64,000 nucleotides of DNA, from the NCBI GenBank assembly GCA_030168595.1, contig CP115556.1, positions 682,001 to 746,000 of the forward strand. Reading direction: 5' to 3'. The stretch comes from Methanomassiliicoccales archaeon LGM-DZ1 (lineage in GTDB: Archaea > Thermoplasmatota > Thermoplasmata > Methanomassiliicoccales > Methanomethylophilaceae). Made by a program: the position numbers and the translations under genes. The notes below the pieces were generated by a model that worked only from the letters and a program-made list of their open reading frames with translations, was not told the origin of the DNA and ran no database searches. Shown piece after piece: positions 52,815 through 63,168 of the stretch. Positions within the stretch are counted from its first letter, which is position 1. Each line of letters begins with the position of its first letter.

Positions 52815-53711
52815 TCAGTAGCCGCGGGGCTTGACAGGGTGCTCTTCGGCGCCCACGAGGGCGTCGGCCTGCGAAGCGATGGCAAGGGCCTCGGCGCTGA
52901 GGATCTCGACGGCCTTGTCGAGGACCTGCCTGGCGGTGAGGGAGCCGTCGGTCTCGAACTTGAACAGGAAGCTGTCGTCCTTCCAAGTGATCTTGACGAC
53001 CGGCTTGTCATCGTGCATGAGGGCGGAAGCGGTGCTGCCGAAGGAGATGGCCTTCCATTTGTCGGCGACCTCGAGCCTGCCGTCCCTGACCTCGAACAGG
53101 CCGGGGCAGGTCTCGGCGAGCTTCAGGGTGTCGGAGTCGGACGCCCAGTTGGGGTCGATCTCGATCTCCGGCTCGTAGGAGTAGCCGACACCGAAGGCGG
53201 CCTGCCATTTCACGTGCTGCTTGGCCGTGCCCATGACCGCAGTGGCGTAGATCAGGACCGCCTGGTCGGCGGTGAGCTCCACGATGGGGATGAACTCGTC
53301 CTTCACCTTGAGCGAGCTGTCGCCCAGGGGGAGGAGGTCTCCCGACATGACGGTCGCGGGCCCGTGCTTGTTCAGACTGTACATGATGGTGCAGTGCGGG
53401 CAGCCTTCGCCGCCGCACTCGCACTTGTCGCGGAACGTGAACTGGGAGTAGTCGGTGGGCACGGGGATCATCCCGAGCCTGTGGGCGATGACCTCGTCGA
53501 AGAGGGAGGTCACGCTCTCGTACTCCTTGGCGTTCTCGTCGAGGTCGTTCTCGTCCTGGATGGGTCCCAGGTGGAACTCCACCTTGTCGATGGCCATCTT
53601 GGGGATGTCCTGCAGCATGGTGCGCCGGAGGGCGTTGGCCATCGCCGGCGAGGAGTCCTTCAGGATGAACTTCGCCTTCCTGTCCTCCATCTCGACGATC
53701 TCGATCTTCAT
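52815..53711 (-). CDS. rpo3: RNA polymerase subunit D (Rpo3)
   Basis: 298 residues. The alpha-like dimerisation domain is shown by SSPAMANALRRTMLQDIPKM near 20-39, and CECGGEGCPHC near 95-106 adds a cysteine cluster that could hold an iron-sulfur or zinc site as in some archaeal D subunits. It pairs with subunit L to nucleate the enzyme. It is the last gene of rps13-rps4-rps11-rpo3, 12 bases after rps11; the usual further genes (rpl18e, rpl13, rps9) do not follow. Confidence 0.95.
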   Translation of the reverse strand: MKIEIVEMEDRKAKFILKDSSPAMANALRRTMLQDIPKMAIDKVEFHLGPIQDENDLDENAKEYESVTSLFDEVIAHRLGMIPVPTDYSQFTFRDKCECGGEGCPHCTIMYSLNKHGPATVMSGDLLPLGDSSLKVKDEFIPIVELTADQAVLIYATAVMGTAKQHVKWQAAFGVGYSYEPEIEIDPNWASDSDTLKLAETCPGLFEVRDGRLEVADKWKAISFGSTASALMHDDKPVVKITWKDDSFLFKFETDGSLTARQVLDKAVEILSAEALAIASQADALVGAEEHPVKPRGY

Positions 53712-53723
53712 GACAGGTCCTCC

Positions 53724-54113
53724 TCAGACCCTGCGTCCCCTGCGTCCGCCCTTGGGCTTGGTACCGTCGTGGGGTATCGGGGTGACATCCTCGATGCGCC
53801 CGATGGTGAGGCCGGCACGTGCGAGAGCACGGACAGCGGCCTGGGAACCGGAACCGGGAGAGGTCCCCTTGTTGCCTCCGGGGGCCCTGACGCGGACATG
53901 GATGCCGGTGATGCCCTTCTCGGCGGCGACCTCGGCGATCCTCTCGGCGGCCTTCTGCGCCGCGTAAGGCGAGGACTCGTCCTTGGCCTGCTTGACGATC
54001 ATTCCGCCGGTGACCTTGGCCAGGGTCTCGGCCCCGGTGATGTCGGTCAGGGTGATCATGATGTTGTTGTAGCTCGAGTAGATGTTGGCGATTCCCCATT
54101 TCATCTGTGCCAT
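53724..54113 (-). CDS. rps11: ribosomal protein uS11
   Basis: 129 residues. [21 protein letters not shown] at 4-24 and the basic C-terminus [16 protein letters not shown] are diagnostic for S11, a platform protein of the small subunit. Its ATG shares one base with the rps4 stop. Confidence 0.97.
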   Translation of the reverse strand: MAQMKWGIANIYSSYNNIMITLTDITGAETLAKVTGGMIVKQAKDESSPYAAQKAAERIAEVAAEKGITGIHVRVRAPGGNKGTSPGSGSQAAVRALARAGLTIGRIEDVTPIPHDGTKPKGGRRGRRV

Positions 54114-54757
54114 CAGTTGTCAGCCTCCGTGATTCCTGCCTCTGCCGCGTCGGCCCTGGCGGCCGCCGCGTTCTCTGCATCTGCCTGGGCCCTGGCGGCG
54201 TCCCTGGCCTCGGATCCGGCGCCGGCGTTGGCGGCCGCGACCCTCATCGGGTGGTTCTCGTCGGTGAACGGCGAGGCGGGGTTGTAGGAAACAGTCCCCT
54301 CCTCTTCCCTGAGGACAAGGTATCCGGGAACGGTGACCTTGTGCCCGTCGACGAAGATGTGCCCGTGGTTGATGAGCTGCCTGGCCTGCTTGGGGGTCGC
54401 TGCGAGCCCCTTCTGGTAGACGATGGTCTGCAGGCGCCTGCTGAGGATGTCCTCGTCCTTCAGGACGAGGATGGCGTTGAGGTCCCCTCCGGTGACGGGG
54501 AGGACGCCGAGGCGTGCGCATTTCGCGATGAGCGCGTCGGTCTCGATCTGAGCCTGCTTGTCGCCGGTCCTGAGACGGGCCTGGAGCTCCCTGGACTGCT
54601 TCCTGAAGTTCCTGAGCATGGTCTCGGCTTTCCAGACCTCGGTCTTGTTCTTCAGACCGAAGGCCCTGACGATCTCGTTCTCCTGCTTGATCCTCTCTCC
54701 CTGCCAAGGGTGGGAGGGGGTGTCGTAGGTCTTCCTCGAGAATTTAGGATCTCCCAT
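54113..54757 (-). CDS. rps4: ribosomal protein uS4
   Basis: 214 residues. [19 protein letters not shown] is the archaeal S4 start, and [20 protein letters not shown] is the S4 RNA-binding motif near 127-146. The last 40 residues are an alanine-rich acidic extension ([20 protein letters not shown]), longer than in many archaea. S4 family members often regulate their own operon in bacteria; the leader hairpin of this operon may be relevant. Confidence 0.96.
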   Translation of the reverse strand: MGDPKFSRKTYDTPSHPWQGERIKQENEIVRAFGLKNKTEVWKAETMLRNFRKQSRELQARLRTGDKQAQIETDALIAKCARLGVLPVTGGDLNAILVLKDEDILSRRLQTIVYQKGLAATPKQARQLINHGHIFVDGHKVTVPGYLVLREEEGTVSYNPASPFTDENHPMRVAAANAGAGSEARDAARAQADAENAAAARADAAEAGITEADN

Positions 54758-54767
54758 TCAAAACACC

Positions 54768-55352
54768 TCACTGAGTCTTGGGTGCAGCGCTTGCGGCTTT
54801 TGCATCCGATTTCTTCTGAACTCCGACTGCGAGGCCCTTCCTTCCGTTGGACCTGGTCCTCTGACCCCTGACCTTGTGGTGGGTGTCGTGCCTGACTCCG
54901 CGGTAGTTGCGGATCATCTTCATCCTGTTGATGTCGTCGTCCTGCATGATCCCGAGGTCCTGGCCGATAAGATGCATGTCGGCGCCGGTCTCGTAGTCCA
55001 TCTGGCGGTTGACGGCCCAGGAAGGAGCGTACTGAACGTAATCGATGACGAGCTTCTCAAGGTCCTTGATCTGCTCATCGGAAAGGGATCCGATCTTGGC
55101 GGATCCGTCGAGCCCGGATTTCTTGACGATGATCTGGGCGACCCTCTTTCCGACTCCTTTGATGCTCTGGAGCCCGATGACGACGTGCTTCTGACCGTCG
55201 ATATCGGAGTTCGCCATACGGACGATGTAGTTGAAATCCTCGCCCTCGGTCTTCGCGGGGCCTTTCTGCTGCTTGCCGGCCGCGGCCTTCTTCTTGTCCG
55301 CGACGGTCTTGGGCTCCGCAGCCTTCTGATTGCTAGCTTTGGGTGCTGCCAT
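54768..55352 (-). CDS. rps13: ribosomal protein uS13 with lysine/alanine N-terminal extension
   Basis: 194 residues from the ATG at 55352, with GGAGG eight bases upstream. The first 38 residues are a low-complexity KA-rich extension, followed by the S13 core (GLQSIKGVGKRVAQIIV, YRGVRHDTHHKVRGQRTRS). A second low-complexity tail ends the protein. It is the first gene of the rps13-rps4-rps11-rpo3 operon; a TATA element TTTTTATACTATAA lies at about 55491-55505, giving a long leader. Confidence 0.95.
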   Translation of the reverse strand: MAAPKASNQKAAEPKTVADKKKAAAGKQQKGPAKTEGEDFNYIVRMANSDIDGQKHVVIGLQSIKGVGKRVAQIIVKKSGLDGSAKIGSLSDEQIKDLEKLVIDYVQYAPSWAVNRQMDYETGADMHLIGQDLGIMQDDDINRMKMIRNYRGVRHDTHHKVRGQRTRSNGRKGLAVGVQKKSDAKAASAAPKTQ

Positions 55353-55372
55353 ATTCTGTTCCTCCGTAAATG

Positions 55373-55398
55373 TTCCCGGCGCCTTCAGGCGCAGGGAA
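55373..55398 (-). promoter_or_regulatory. leader hairpin ahead of the rps13 ribosome site
   Basis: TTCCC-x-GCGCCT-TC-AGGCGC-x-GGGAA forms a near-perfect stem of 5 plus 6 base pairs with one mismatch and a tight loop. It ends seven bases before the GGAGG of rps13, within the roughly 110-base leader. It could be an autoregulatory or protective element of the ribosomal operon. Confidence 0.5.
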
Positions 55399-55562
55399 TG
55401 CTCAAGCGCGGGGCCCGCACCGGGACGCGCTCTCGGTTTTCGTCCTGGCATGCAGAACGGGTCCCGAGTTTACGTTGGATGCTCGATTCCATTATAGTAT
55501 AAAAACATGGGCGCAGAGACAGCGCACGCGGCCGTCAGAGCCTGCCGAGCTGAAAGTATTGA

Positions 55563-55648
55563 TGGTGCCGATGGCCGGATTCGAACCGGCGAACCGCTAG
55601 GGAGCAGATCTTGAGTCTGACGCCTTTGGCCAACTCGGCTACATCGGC
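55563..55648 (-). tRNA. tRNA-Leu (CAA), CCA encoded
   Basis: Acceptor arms GCCGATG (55642-55648 complement) and CATCGGC pair, with discriminator A and an encoded CCA (55563-55566 complement reads ACCA). The anticodon loop CTCAAGA carries CAA at 55611-55613. The T arm is GCCGG-TTCGAAT-CCGGC. A long variable arm region marks a class II tRNA, but its stem is weak and the last anticodon-stem pair appears mismatched. Confidence 0.9.
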
Positions 55649-55727
55649 TTGCTGTTCCCCAGAAGCGTCCGGGGATATTTAGGTTCCTAGTGCCGGACGG
55701 CCCAGAGGGCCGCCGGCCGAGGATCCC

Positions 55728-56618
55728 TTACGGGGAAGTGGTGATCTCCCCGCGCTTCCCGTCGATGTAGAAGGTGTACTCGAACTGGGAGACCATGCCC
55801 CCGTCGACCTCCTTCAGGATGTTGAAGCCGGAGAGGACCCCCTTGCGCAGCAGGAACCTGACCCACTTCTCAGCGTCCGGGTAGTCGCAGGACCTGGCGC
55901 AGAACGGGGAGCTCGGGAACTCCTTCTTGGCGTACTCGAGGAAATCGTCGGCGCCCTCGTTCCCGGTCTTCTTGTCGTTGGACAGTATGACGATGTTCCC
56001 CCATTTCCCGTTGACGACGTACCCTCCGCCGTTGGTGGCGAAGGGCTCGATGGCCACCGTCATGCCGGATTTGATCACAGTCTGGTCGCCGGAATCGTAA
56101 GGCGGCACGGAGAATCCCGCGTGGAGGTTCCAGCGGTCGATCTGGTGCCCGCAGAGGTTCTCGACGACCTTGAAGCCGGAGCCTTTCACGCTGTTCTCGA
56201 TCACAGAGCCGACATCGCAGAGCCTGACGCCGTCGCCGATGAACTCGCCGACGGTATCCCTCGCCTTCTTGGCGGCGGCCACGAGCTCGGTGTAATCGCG
56301 GGTGCCGACCTCGACGGTCCCCGCGGTGTCCCCGATGTAACCGTCGAGCATGCCGCCGCAGTCGATCTTGACGACGTCACCGGTCTCGAGGACGGTCTCG
56401 TCCTTGCAGGACGGGGTGTAATGGGCGGCCTCGTCGTTCCTGCTGATGTTGCAGGGGAACGAGAGCCCGCACCCGTGCTTGCGGATGTACCCCTCGACTT
56501 CCTGCGCGATATCATACAGCTTCGCTCCCGGCTCGCAGAGGCTCATGCCGAGCTCTCTGGCGGCGCCGGATACCACTCCGACCTTGCGGAGCTTCTCCAA
56601 TCCGTCCGCGTCAAGCAT
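55728..56618 (-). CDS. map: methionine aminopeptidase, type II
   Basis: 296 residues. Archaeal type II MetAP removes initiator methionine. Metal ligands are in VVKIDCGGMLDGYIGDTAGT near 82-101 (two Asp), the His of NLCGHQIDRWNLHAG near 152-166, an IEPFATNGGG glutamate near 190, and a final Glu in SQFEYTFYIDG. The type II insertion is present between them. Its first eight bases overlap the sua5 gene upstream, so the two are co-transcribed. Confidence 0.95.
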   Translation of the reverse strand: MLDADGLEKLRKVGVVSGAARELGMSLCEPGAKLYDIAQEVEGYIRKHGCGLSFPCNISRNDEAAHYTPSCKDETVLETGDVVKIDCGGMLDGYIGDTAGTVEVGTRDYTELVAAAKKARDTVGEFIGDGVRLCDVGSVIENSVKGSGFKVVENLCGHQIDRWNLHAGFSVPPYDSGDQTVIKSGMTVAIEPFATNGGGYVVNGKWGNIVILSNDKKTGNEGADDFLEYAKKEFPSSPFCARSCDYPDAEKWVRFLLRKGVLSGFNILKEVDGGMVSQFEYTFYIDGKRGEITTSP

Positions 56619-57249
56619 TCAGAACATCTCTTATCATTTTGTCAGTGATCGGTCCGGGGCGGACGATCTCGTACTCCCTGTCCTTGAGCCATACGATGGT
56701 CGACGGCCTGTCGGAGGTGCTGGGCCCGGCATCGATGTAAGTGGACACCGTATCGCCGAAGGCGACGCGCGCCATCGAGATGTCGGTGGCATCGGGATGG
56801 AAATGCCTGTTGGCCGAGGTGGCGACGATGGGGCCGGCGCGCTTGGCGAGCTCGATGGCCATCGGGTGGTCGGGGATGCGGATCCCCACCTTGTCCGAGG
56901 ATGCCGTGACGATGTCAGGGACCTCGGGCCTCTTCTTTATGATGATGGTCAGGGGCCCCGGGAGGAACGCCTTGATGAGCTTGTCGGCGTTCTCGTTGAG
57001 GACAGCGATGGATTCCATCATCTTCCTGTCGGCGACGGCCACGGAAAGGGCCATGTCGAACGGGCGGTTCTTGGCAAGGTAGAGGTTCTTCACAGCGGCC
57101 TCGTTGAATATGTCCGCTCCGATCCCGTAGACGGTATCGGTAGGGTAAACGACGAGTTTTCCCTCGGAGATATCCTCTGCACCTGACATGGCGGCCTGGA
57201 TGCAGTCATCGTTGAGCCCGTTGGAGCAATCGCACTTTATGATCCTCAA
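56611..57249 (-). CDS. threonylcarbamoyl-AMP synthase (Sua5/YciO family)
   Basis: 212 residues, single YrdC domain: KLVVYPTDTVYGIGADIFN near 32-50, KNRPFDMALSV near 60, LPGPLTIIIKK near 92-102, VGIRIPDHPMA near 118, and ATSANRHF near 142. It makes the activated intermediate for the t6A modification at tRNA position 37. Sits between an MBL hydrolase (one-base gap) and map. Confidence 0.9.
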   Translation of the reverse strand: MRIIKCDCSNGLNDDCIQAAMSGAEDISEGKLVVYPTDTVYGIGADIFNEAAVKNLYLAKNRPFDMALSVAVADRKMMESIAVLNENADKLIKAFLPGPLTIIIKKRPEVPDIVTASSDKVGIRIPDHPMAIELAKRAGPIVATSANRHFHPDATDISMARVAFGDTVSTYIDAGPSTSDRPSTIVWLKDREYEIVRPGPITDKMIRDVLNA

Positions 57250-57250
57250 T

Positions 57251-57856
57251 TCACCAGCCTTCCATCATCGTCAAAGCGGTCCTCACTGACATATTTCCGT
57301 CCGCTGAGACCGTTCCGTGTCCAGGATAGAGGTATGAGATATCAAAATTGCGCAGCTTCTCGAGCGACGCTATCATGTCCTCTGCAGACCCTCCCGGGAA
57401 GTCCGTGCGGCCGACACCGCCGTCGAACACAGTATCCCCGGAGAACAGCGAATGCGAGATCTCATCGTAGAGGCAGATGCTCCCGGGAGTGTGCCCGGGC
57501 GTCTCGATGACGCGGAGCCTGTATCCTCCGAGATCGAAAACATCCGTCTCCCCGATCGGCCCGCAGACCATCGGACGGACGCCCGAACCGGCGATGGCAC
57601 GGGCCTCGCGCCAATCGGCGTATGCCATACAGCCGAACTCGTCCTGTATGTCCGGAGCTCCGCCGATGTGATCGGCATGGCAGTGCGTGAGGATCATGAG
57701 ATCCAGTTTCCTGTCCCCCAGTATGCTGCGGATCTGGGATATCACGCCTGAAGAATCGTCGCCGCACCCGGCATCGATCAGGCAGGTCCTGTCCGATACG
57801 AGCAGGTAGATATTGGAATTGAAGCCCCTGTGCGCTTCTATCAGATGTATCGTCAT
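57251..57856 (-). CDS. metallo-beta-lactamase-fold hydrolase
   Basis: 201 residues from the ATG at 57856; an open frame reaches 57955 but crosses the TATA-like CGTTTATC at about 57882-57891. The metal motif HCHADHIGG has His58, His60, Asp62 and His63; GHTPGSI and SGDTVFDGGVGRTDF follow, as in glyoxalase II-like hydrolases. YLYPGHGTVS near 175 gives the last histidine. Likely a thioester or related hydrolase. Confidence 0.88.
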   Translation of the reverse strand: MTIHLIEAHRGFNSNIYLLVSDRTCLIDAGCGDDSSGVISQIRSILGDRKLDLMILTHCHADHIGGAPDIQDEFGCMAYADWREARAIAGSGVRPMVCGPIGETDVFDLGGYRLRVIETPGHTPGSICLYDEISHSLFSGDTVFDGGVGRTDFPGGSAEDMIASLEKLRNFDISYLYPGHGTVSADGNMSVRTALTMMEGW

Positions 57857-57902
57857 CCGAATGAGGATAGAACGGCGGAGATGATAAACGAATCCGTCAG
57901 GA

Positions 57903-57938
57903 ACAAAAAAAAACAGAAAAGAATTGGAAAGAAAAAAT
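57903..57938 (-). terminator. T-rich end after 23S rRNA
   Basis: On the minus strand, beyond the 23S processing stem, the sequence is strongly T-rich with a nine-T run (57903-57912 region). Archaeal transcription typically stops in such stretches. Confidence 0.5.
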
Positions 57939-57952
57939 GGAAGAGAGACTTT

Positions 57953-60925
<2,973 letters not shown>

Positions 60926-61059
60926 ATCGATCGTCATAGGGTATTGTTCCGCCTCTCTTCCTGTGCGGTACCCTCAATCTCTTCCCCGCATGAGTCATCC
61001 TCACCGGGTGCATGATGATGAGTCAGGTTTCGCGCCCAACTCAGCAAAAATCCCAGATG

Positions 61060-61207
61060 CGAGGGTTATATTTAAGCCTTCGCATTCAGAAGATTTTCGC
61101 TGTTTTTAGGCAGCGAGCCTTCCCTCTATAATTCGCAAGTAATTCTTGCGGATCACACGATGTTACACATCGCGCATACCCCTCTACACACAAGTAGTAT
61201 ATATAAT
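61060..61207 (-). promoter_or_regulatory. 23S rRNA promoter and leader region
   Basis: Two TATA-like elements read on the minus strand: AATTATATATAC at about 61197-61207 and GCTTAAATATAACC at about 61066-61079. Between them lie two small dyads, CGCAAG-TAATT-CTTGCG (61134-61150) and CGATG-N5-CATCG (61158-61172). There is no gene in this stretch. Confidence 0.5.
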
Positions 61208-61226
61208 TAACGGGGGACCGGTTTCG

Positions 61227-61640
61227 TCACGGCGTGAAAACTGTGAAAATGAGGCCAGGAATGCATTTTTTGAGCCTCATGAGGTCCGGGTAGTACAGGC
61301 GGATGCGGTCTTCGGAGTGCACGCGGCGCTCGAGGATCCTGGCGACGACCGCCGTCTCGACCGTTCCGTCTATCTTCCAGCCCCCTTCCTCGGAGGTTGT
61401 GTCCGTCGAGACGAACAGCGGAAGCTTGAGCAGTATCTTCTCCTGGTCCGTGCAGATCGAGCTGAGGTAGTCTATGCCGGCCCTGCTGAAGGATGCCTTC
61501 TCCCCGCTGCGCGTCTCGAAGGTGTCGCCGCCGTTCTCTATGTAATCCATGAGCGTGCGGCGCCTGACTGGCAGTTCGCTGTTCATCCCTGCGAGCATCG
61601 CCTTGATGTTGCGCGGATCGTCCTCGATGCCGAACTCCAT
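61227..61640 (-). CDS. UPF0216 (DUF61) family protein
   Basis: 137 residues. The pattern MNSELPVRRRTLMDYIENGG near 19-38, SFSRAGIDYLSSICTDQEKILLKLPL near 51-76 and ILERRVHSEDRIRLYYPDLMRLKKC fits the archaeal UPF0216 family, whose role is unknown. A TATA-like TTTAATATAATAAATAAG lies at about 61675-61692. It is followed downstream on its strand by the 23S promoter region. Confidence 0.85.
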   Translation of the reverse strand: MEFGIEDDPRNIKAMLAGMNSELPVRRRTLMDYIENGGDTFETRSGEKASFSRAGIDYLSSICTDQEKILLKLPLFVSTDTTSEEGGWKIDGTVETAVVARILERRVHSEDRIRLYYPDLMRLKKCIPGLIFTVFTP

Positions 61641-61708
61641 GCTCTCCCGGCCCTCCTTCGTCTTCCTTTGCCTTTATCTTATTTATTATATTAAAGGAGG
61701 TAAGAAAC

Positions 61709-61813
61709 ATGGCCGGGCCGCTGTGCCTGCCGCCGGGCGGCCGCAGGGCCCTTCTCCGCGCACGTGATGCCGGATACAACGCAGGCCTGACGGGCCGGCA
61801 ACTCGCTTTATAA
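61709..61813 (+). CDS. possible 34-residue leader peptide upstream of nifB
   Basis: ATG at 61709 is preceded at seven bases by AAAGGAGGT, one of the best ribosome sites in the window. The reading frame (MAGPLCLPPGGRRALL...) has 34 codons and ends in TAA at 61811-61813, 22 bases before the nifB GTG. No homology is recognised. It could be a leader peptide, or chance, because the nearby AT tract also serves the minus-strand gene. Confidence 0.3.
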   Translation: MAGPLCLPPGGRRALLRARDAGYNAGLTGRQLAL

Positions 61814-61834
61814 CTGCACCCGATACGTGGTCGC

Positions 61835-63076
61835 GTGTCTGTCAATCCCGAACTCGAGAAGGCTCTGCAGGAACACCCGTGCTACAGCGAGGCCGCCCAC
61901 ACTGCCTATGCGCGCATGCATATCCCGGTGGCCCCCAAGTGCAATATCCAATGCAATTTCTGCAACCGCAAGTTCGACTGCAGCAACGAATCCCGCCCGG
62001 GAGTCACCAGCGAGGTCCTGACCCCGGAGCAGGCGGCAGCGAAGATCGCCTACGTGCGCGAGCACGTCCCCAACCTGAAGGTGATCGGCATCGCCGGGCC
62101 GGGGGATCCTCTGGCCAACGAGGAGACTTTCGAGACCCTCGCCCTCGTGAAGGAGAGGTTCCCGGACCTCACTCTGTGCATTTCGACCAACGGCCTCGCC
62201 CTGCCGGACAGCGCGGAGAGGCTGTACGGCCTCGGCGTCAGGTTCGTCACCGTGACAGTCAACGCCCCGGACGAGGAGACCGGGGCCGAGGTCTACGGAT
62301 CGGTCATCTGGGAAGGCAGAAGGCTCACCGGGAGGGAGGGGGCGCGGATACTGCTGTCCCGGCAGATGGAAGGGATCGAGAAATGCGCCGCCCTCGGGAT
62401 GCTGGTGAAGGTCAACATCGTGATGATCCCCGGGAAGAACGCGGACAGGATCCCCGAGATCGTGAAGATGGCCAAGGCCAAGGGGGCCTACATTGTCAAT
62501 ATCCTGCCGTTCATCCCCGTGAAAGGGACCGCTTTCGAGAACCTCCGCCCTCCGACCGCGGAGGAGAGGAAGGCCCTCATGGACCTGTGCTCGGCGGACG
62601 CCCGCATGATGCGCCATTGCCGCCAGTGCCGCGCGGATGCCGTGGGCCTGCTGGGAGAGGACCGCTCGGCGGAGTTCGCCGGCTGCGGGTACGGGTCCGG
62701 CAACGGCTGCGGGCCTGCGGAAACCGGCCCTAACATGGTATCGTTCCGCACCGGGAAGTACGTGATAGCGCTGGCCTCCGAGAACGGGAGGAACGTCGAC
62801 AGCGGCTTCGGCAGCGCCTCCCGCTTCCTTGTATACTCAGCTGACGGCCCGGACATCAGGTTCCTCCGCGAAGTCCGCCCGGCCGATCTCGCGAAAGAAG
62901 TGGCAGGGCGGTCCCACAAGGAGCATGTAGAGGAGATCGTGACCCTTCTCGACGACTGCGACATCATAGCCGTGAAGGAGATCGGAGATATGCCGAGGGC
63001 GGTCATCGAGGGACGTGGGAAAAGGGTCATCGTCACCGAGGGCGGAGTGAGGGAGACCGTGTCCTCGGTGCGCTGA
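61835..63076 (+). CDS. nifB: NifB-type radical SAM protein with C-terminal NifX-like domain
   Basis: 413 residues from the GTG at 61835, about 25 bases after TATA-like CTTTATAAC, which suggests leaderless translation. The radical SAM motif CNIQCNFCNRKFDC has Cys36, Cys40 and Cys43; HPCYSEAAHTAYARMHIPVAP precedes it and HCRQCRADAVG near 260 follows, all NifB signatures. Residues about 300-413 form a NifX-like cofactor-binding domain. NifB makes the 8Fe-9S-C precursor of nitrogenase cofactor. No nifHDKEN genes are in view, so whether it serves nitrogenase is open. A terminator follows. Confidence 0.9.
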   Translation: MSVNPELEKALQEHPCYSEAAHTAYARMHIPVAPKCNIQCNFCNRKFDCSNESRPGVTSEVLTPEQAAAKIAYVREHVPNLKVIGIAGPGDPLANEETFETLALVKERFPDLTLCISTNGLALPDSAERLYGLGVRFVTVTVNAPDEETGAEVYGSVIWEGRRLTGREGARILLSRQMEGIEKCAALGMLVKVNIVMIPGKNADRIPEIVKMAKAKGAYIVNILPFIPVKGTAFENLRPPTAEERKALMDLCSADARMMRHCRQCRADAVGLLGEDRSAEFAGCGYGSGNGCGPAETGPNMVSFRTGKYVIALASENGRNVDSGFGSASRFLVYSADGPDIRFLREVRPADLAKEVAGRSHKEHVEEIVTLLDDCDIIAVKEIGDMPRAVIEGRGKRVIVTEGGVRETVSSVR

Positions 63077-63080
63077 TCCC

Positions 63081-63099
63081 CCGCCGGGCATCCCGGCGG
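63081..63099 (+). terminator. terminator after nifB
   Basis: CCGCCGGG-CAT-CCCGGCGG, a perfect 8-bp stem four bases after the stop, followed by a T-rich stretch (CCTGTTTTCCCTTTATTTTGG). Confidence 0.75.
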
Positions 63100-63168
63100 C
63101 CCTGTTTTCCCTTTATTTTGGTTTTATCTCCATTTTTTTAATATATTTAGGAATGCTTAAATTATTTC

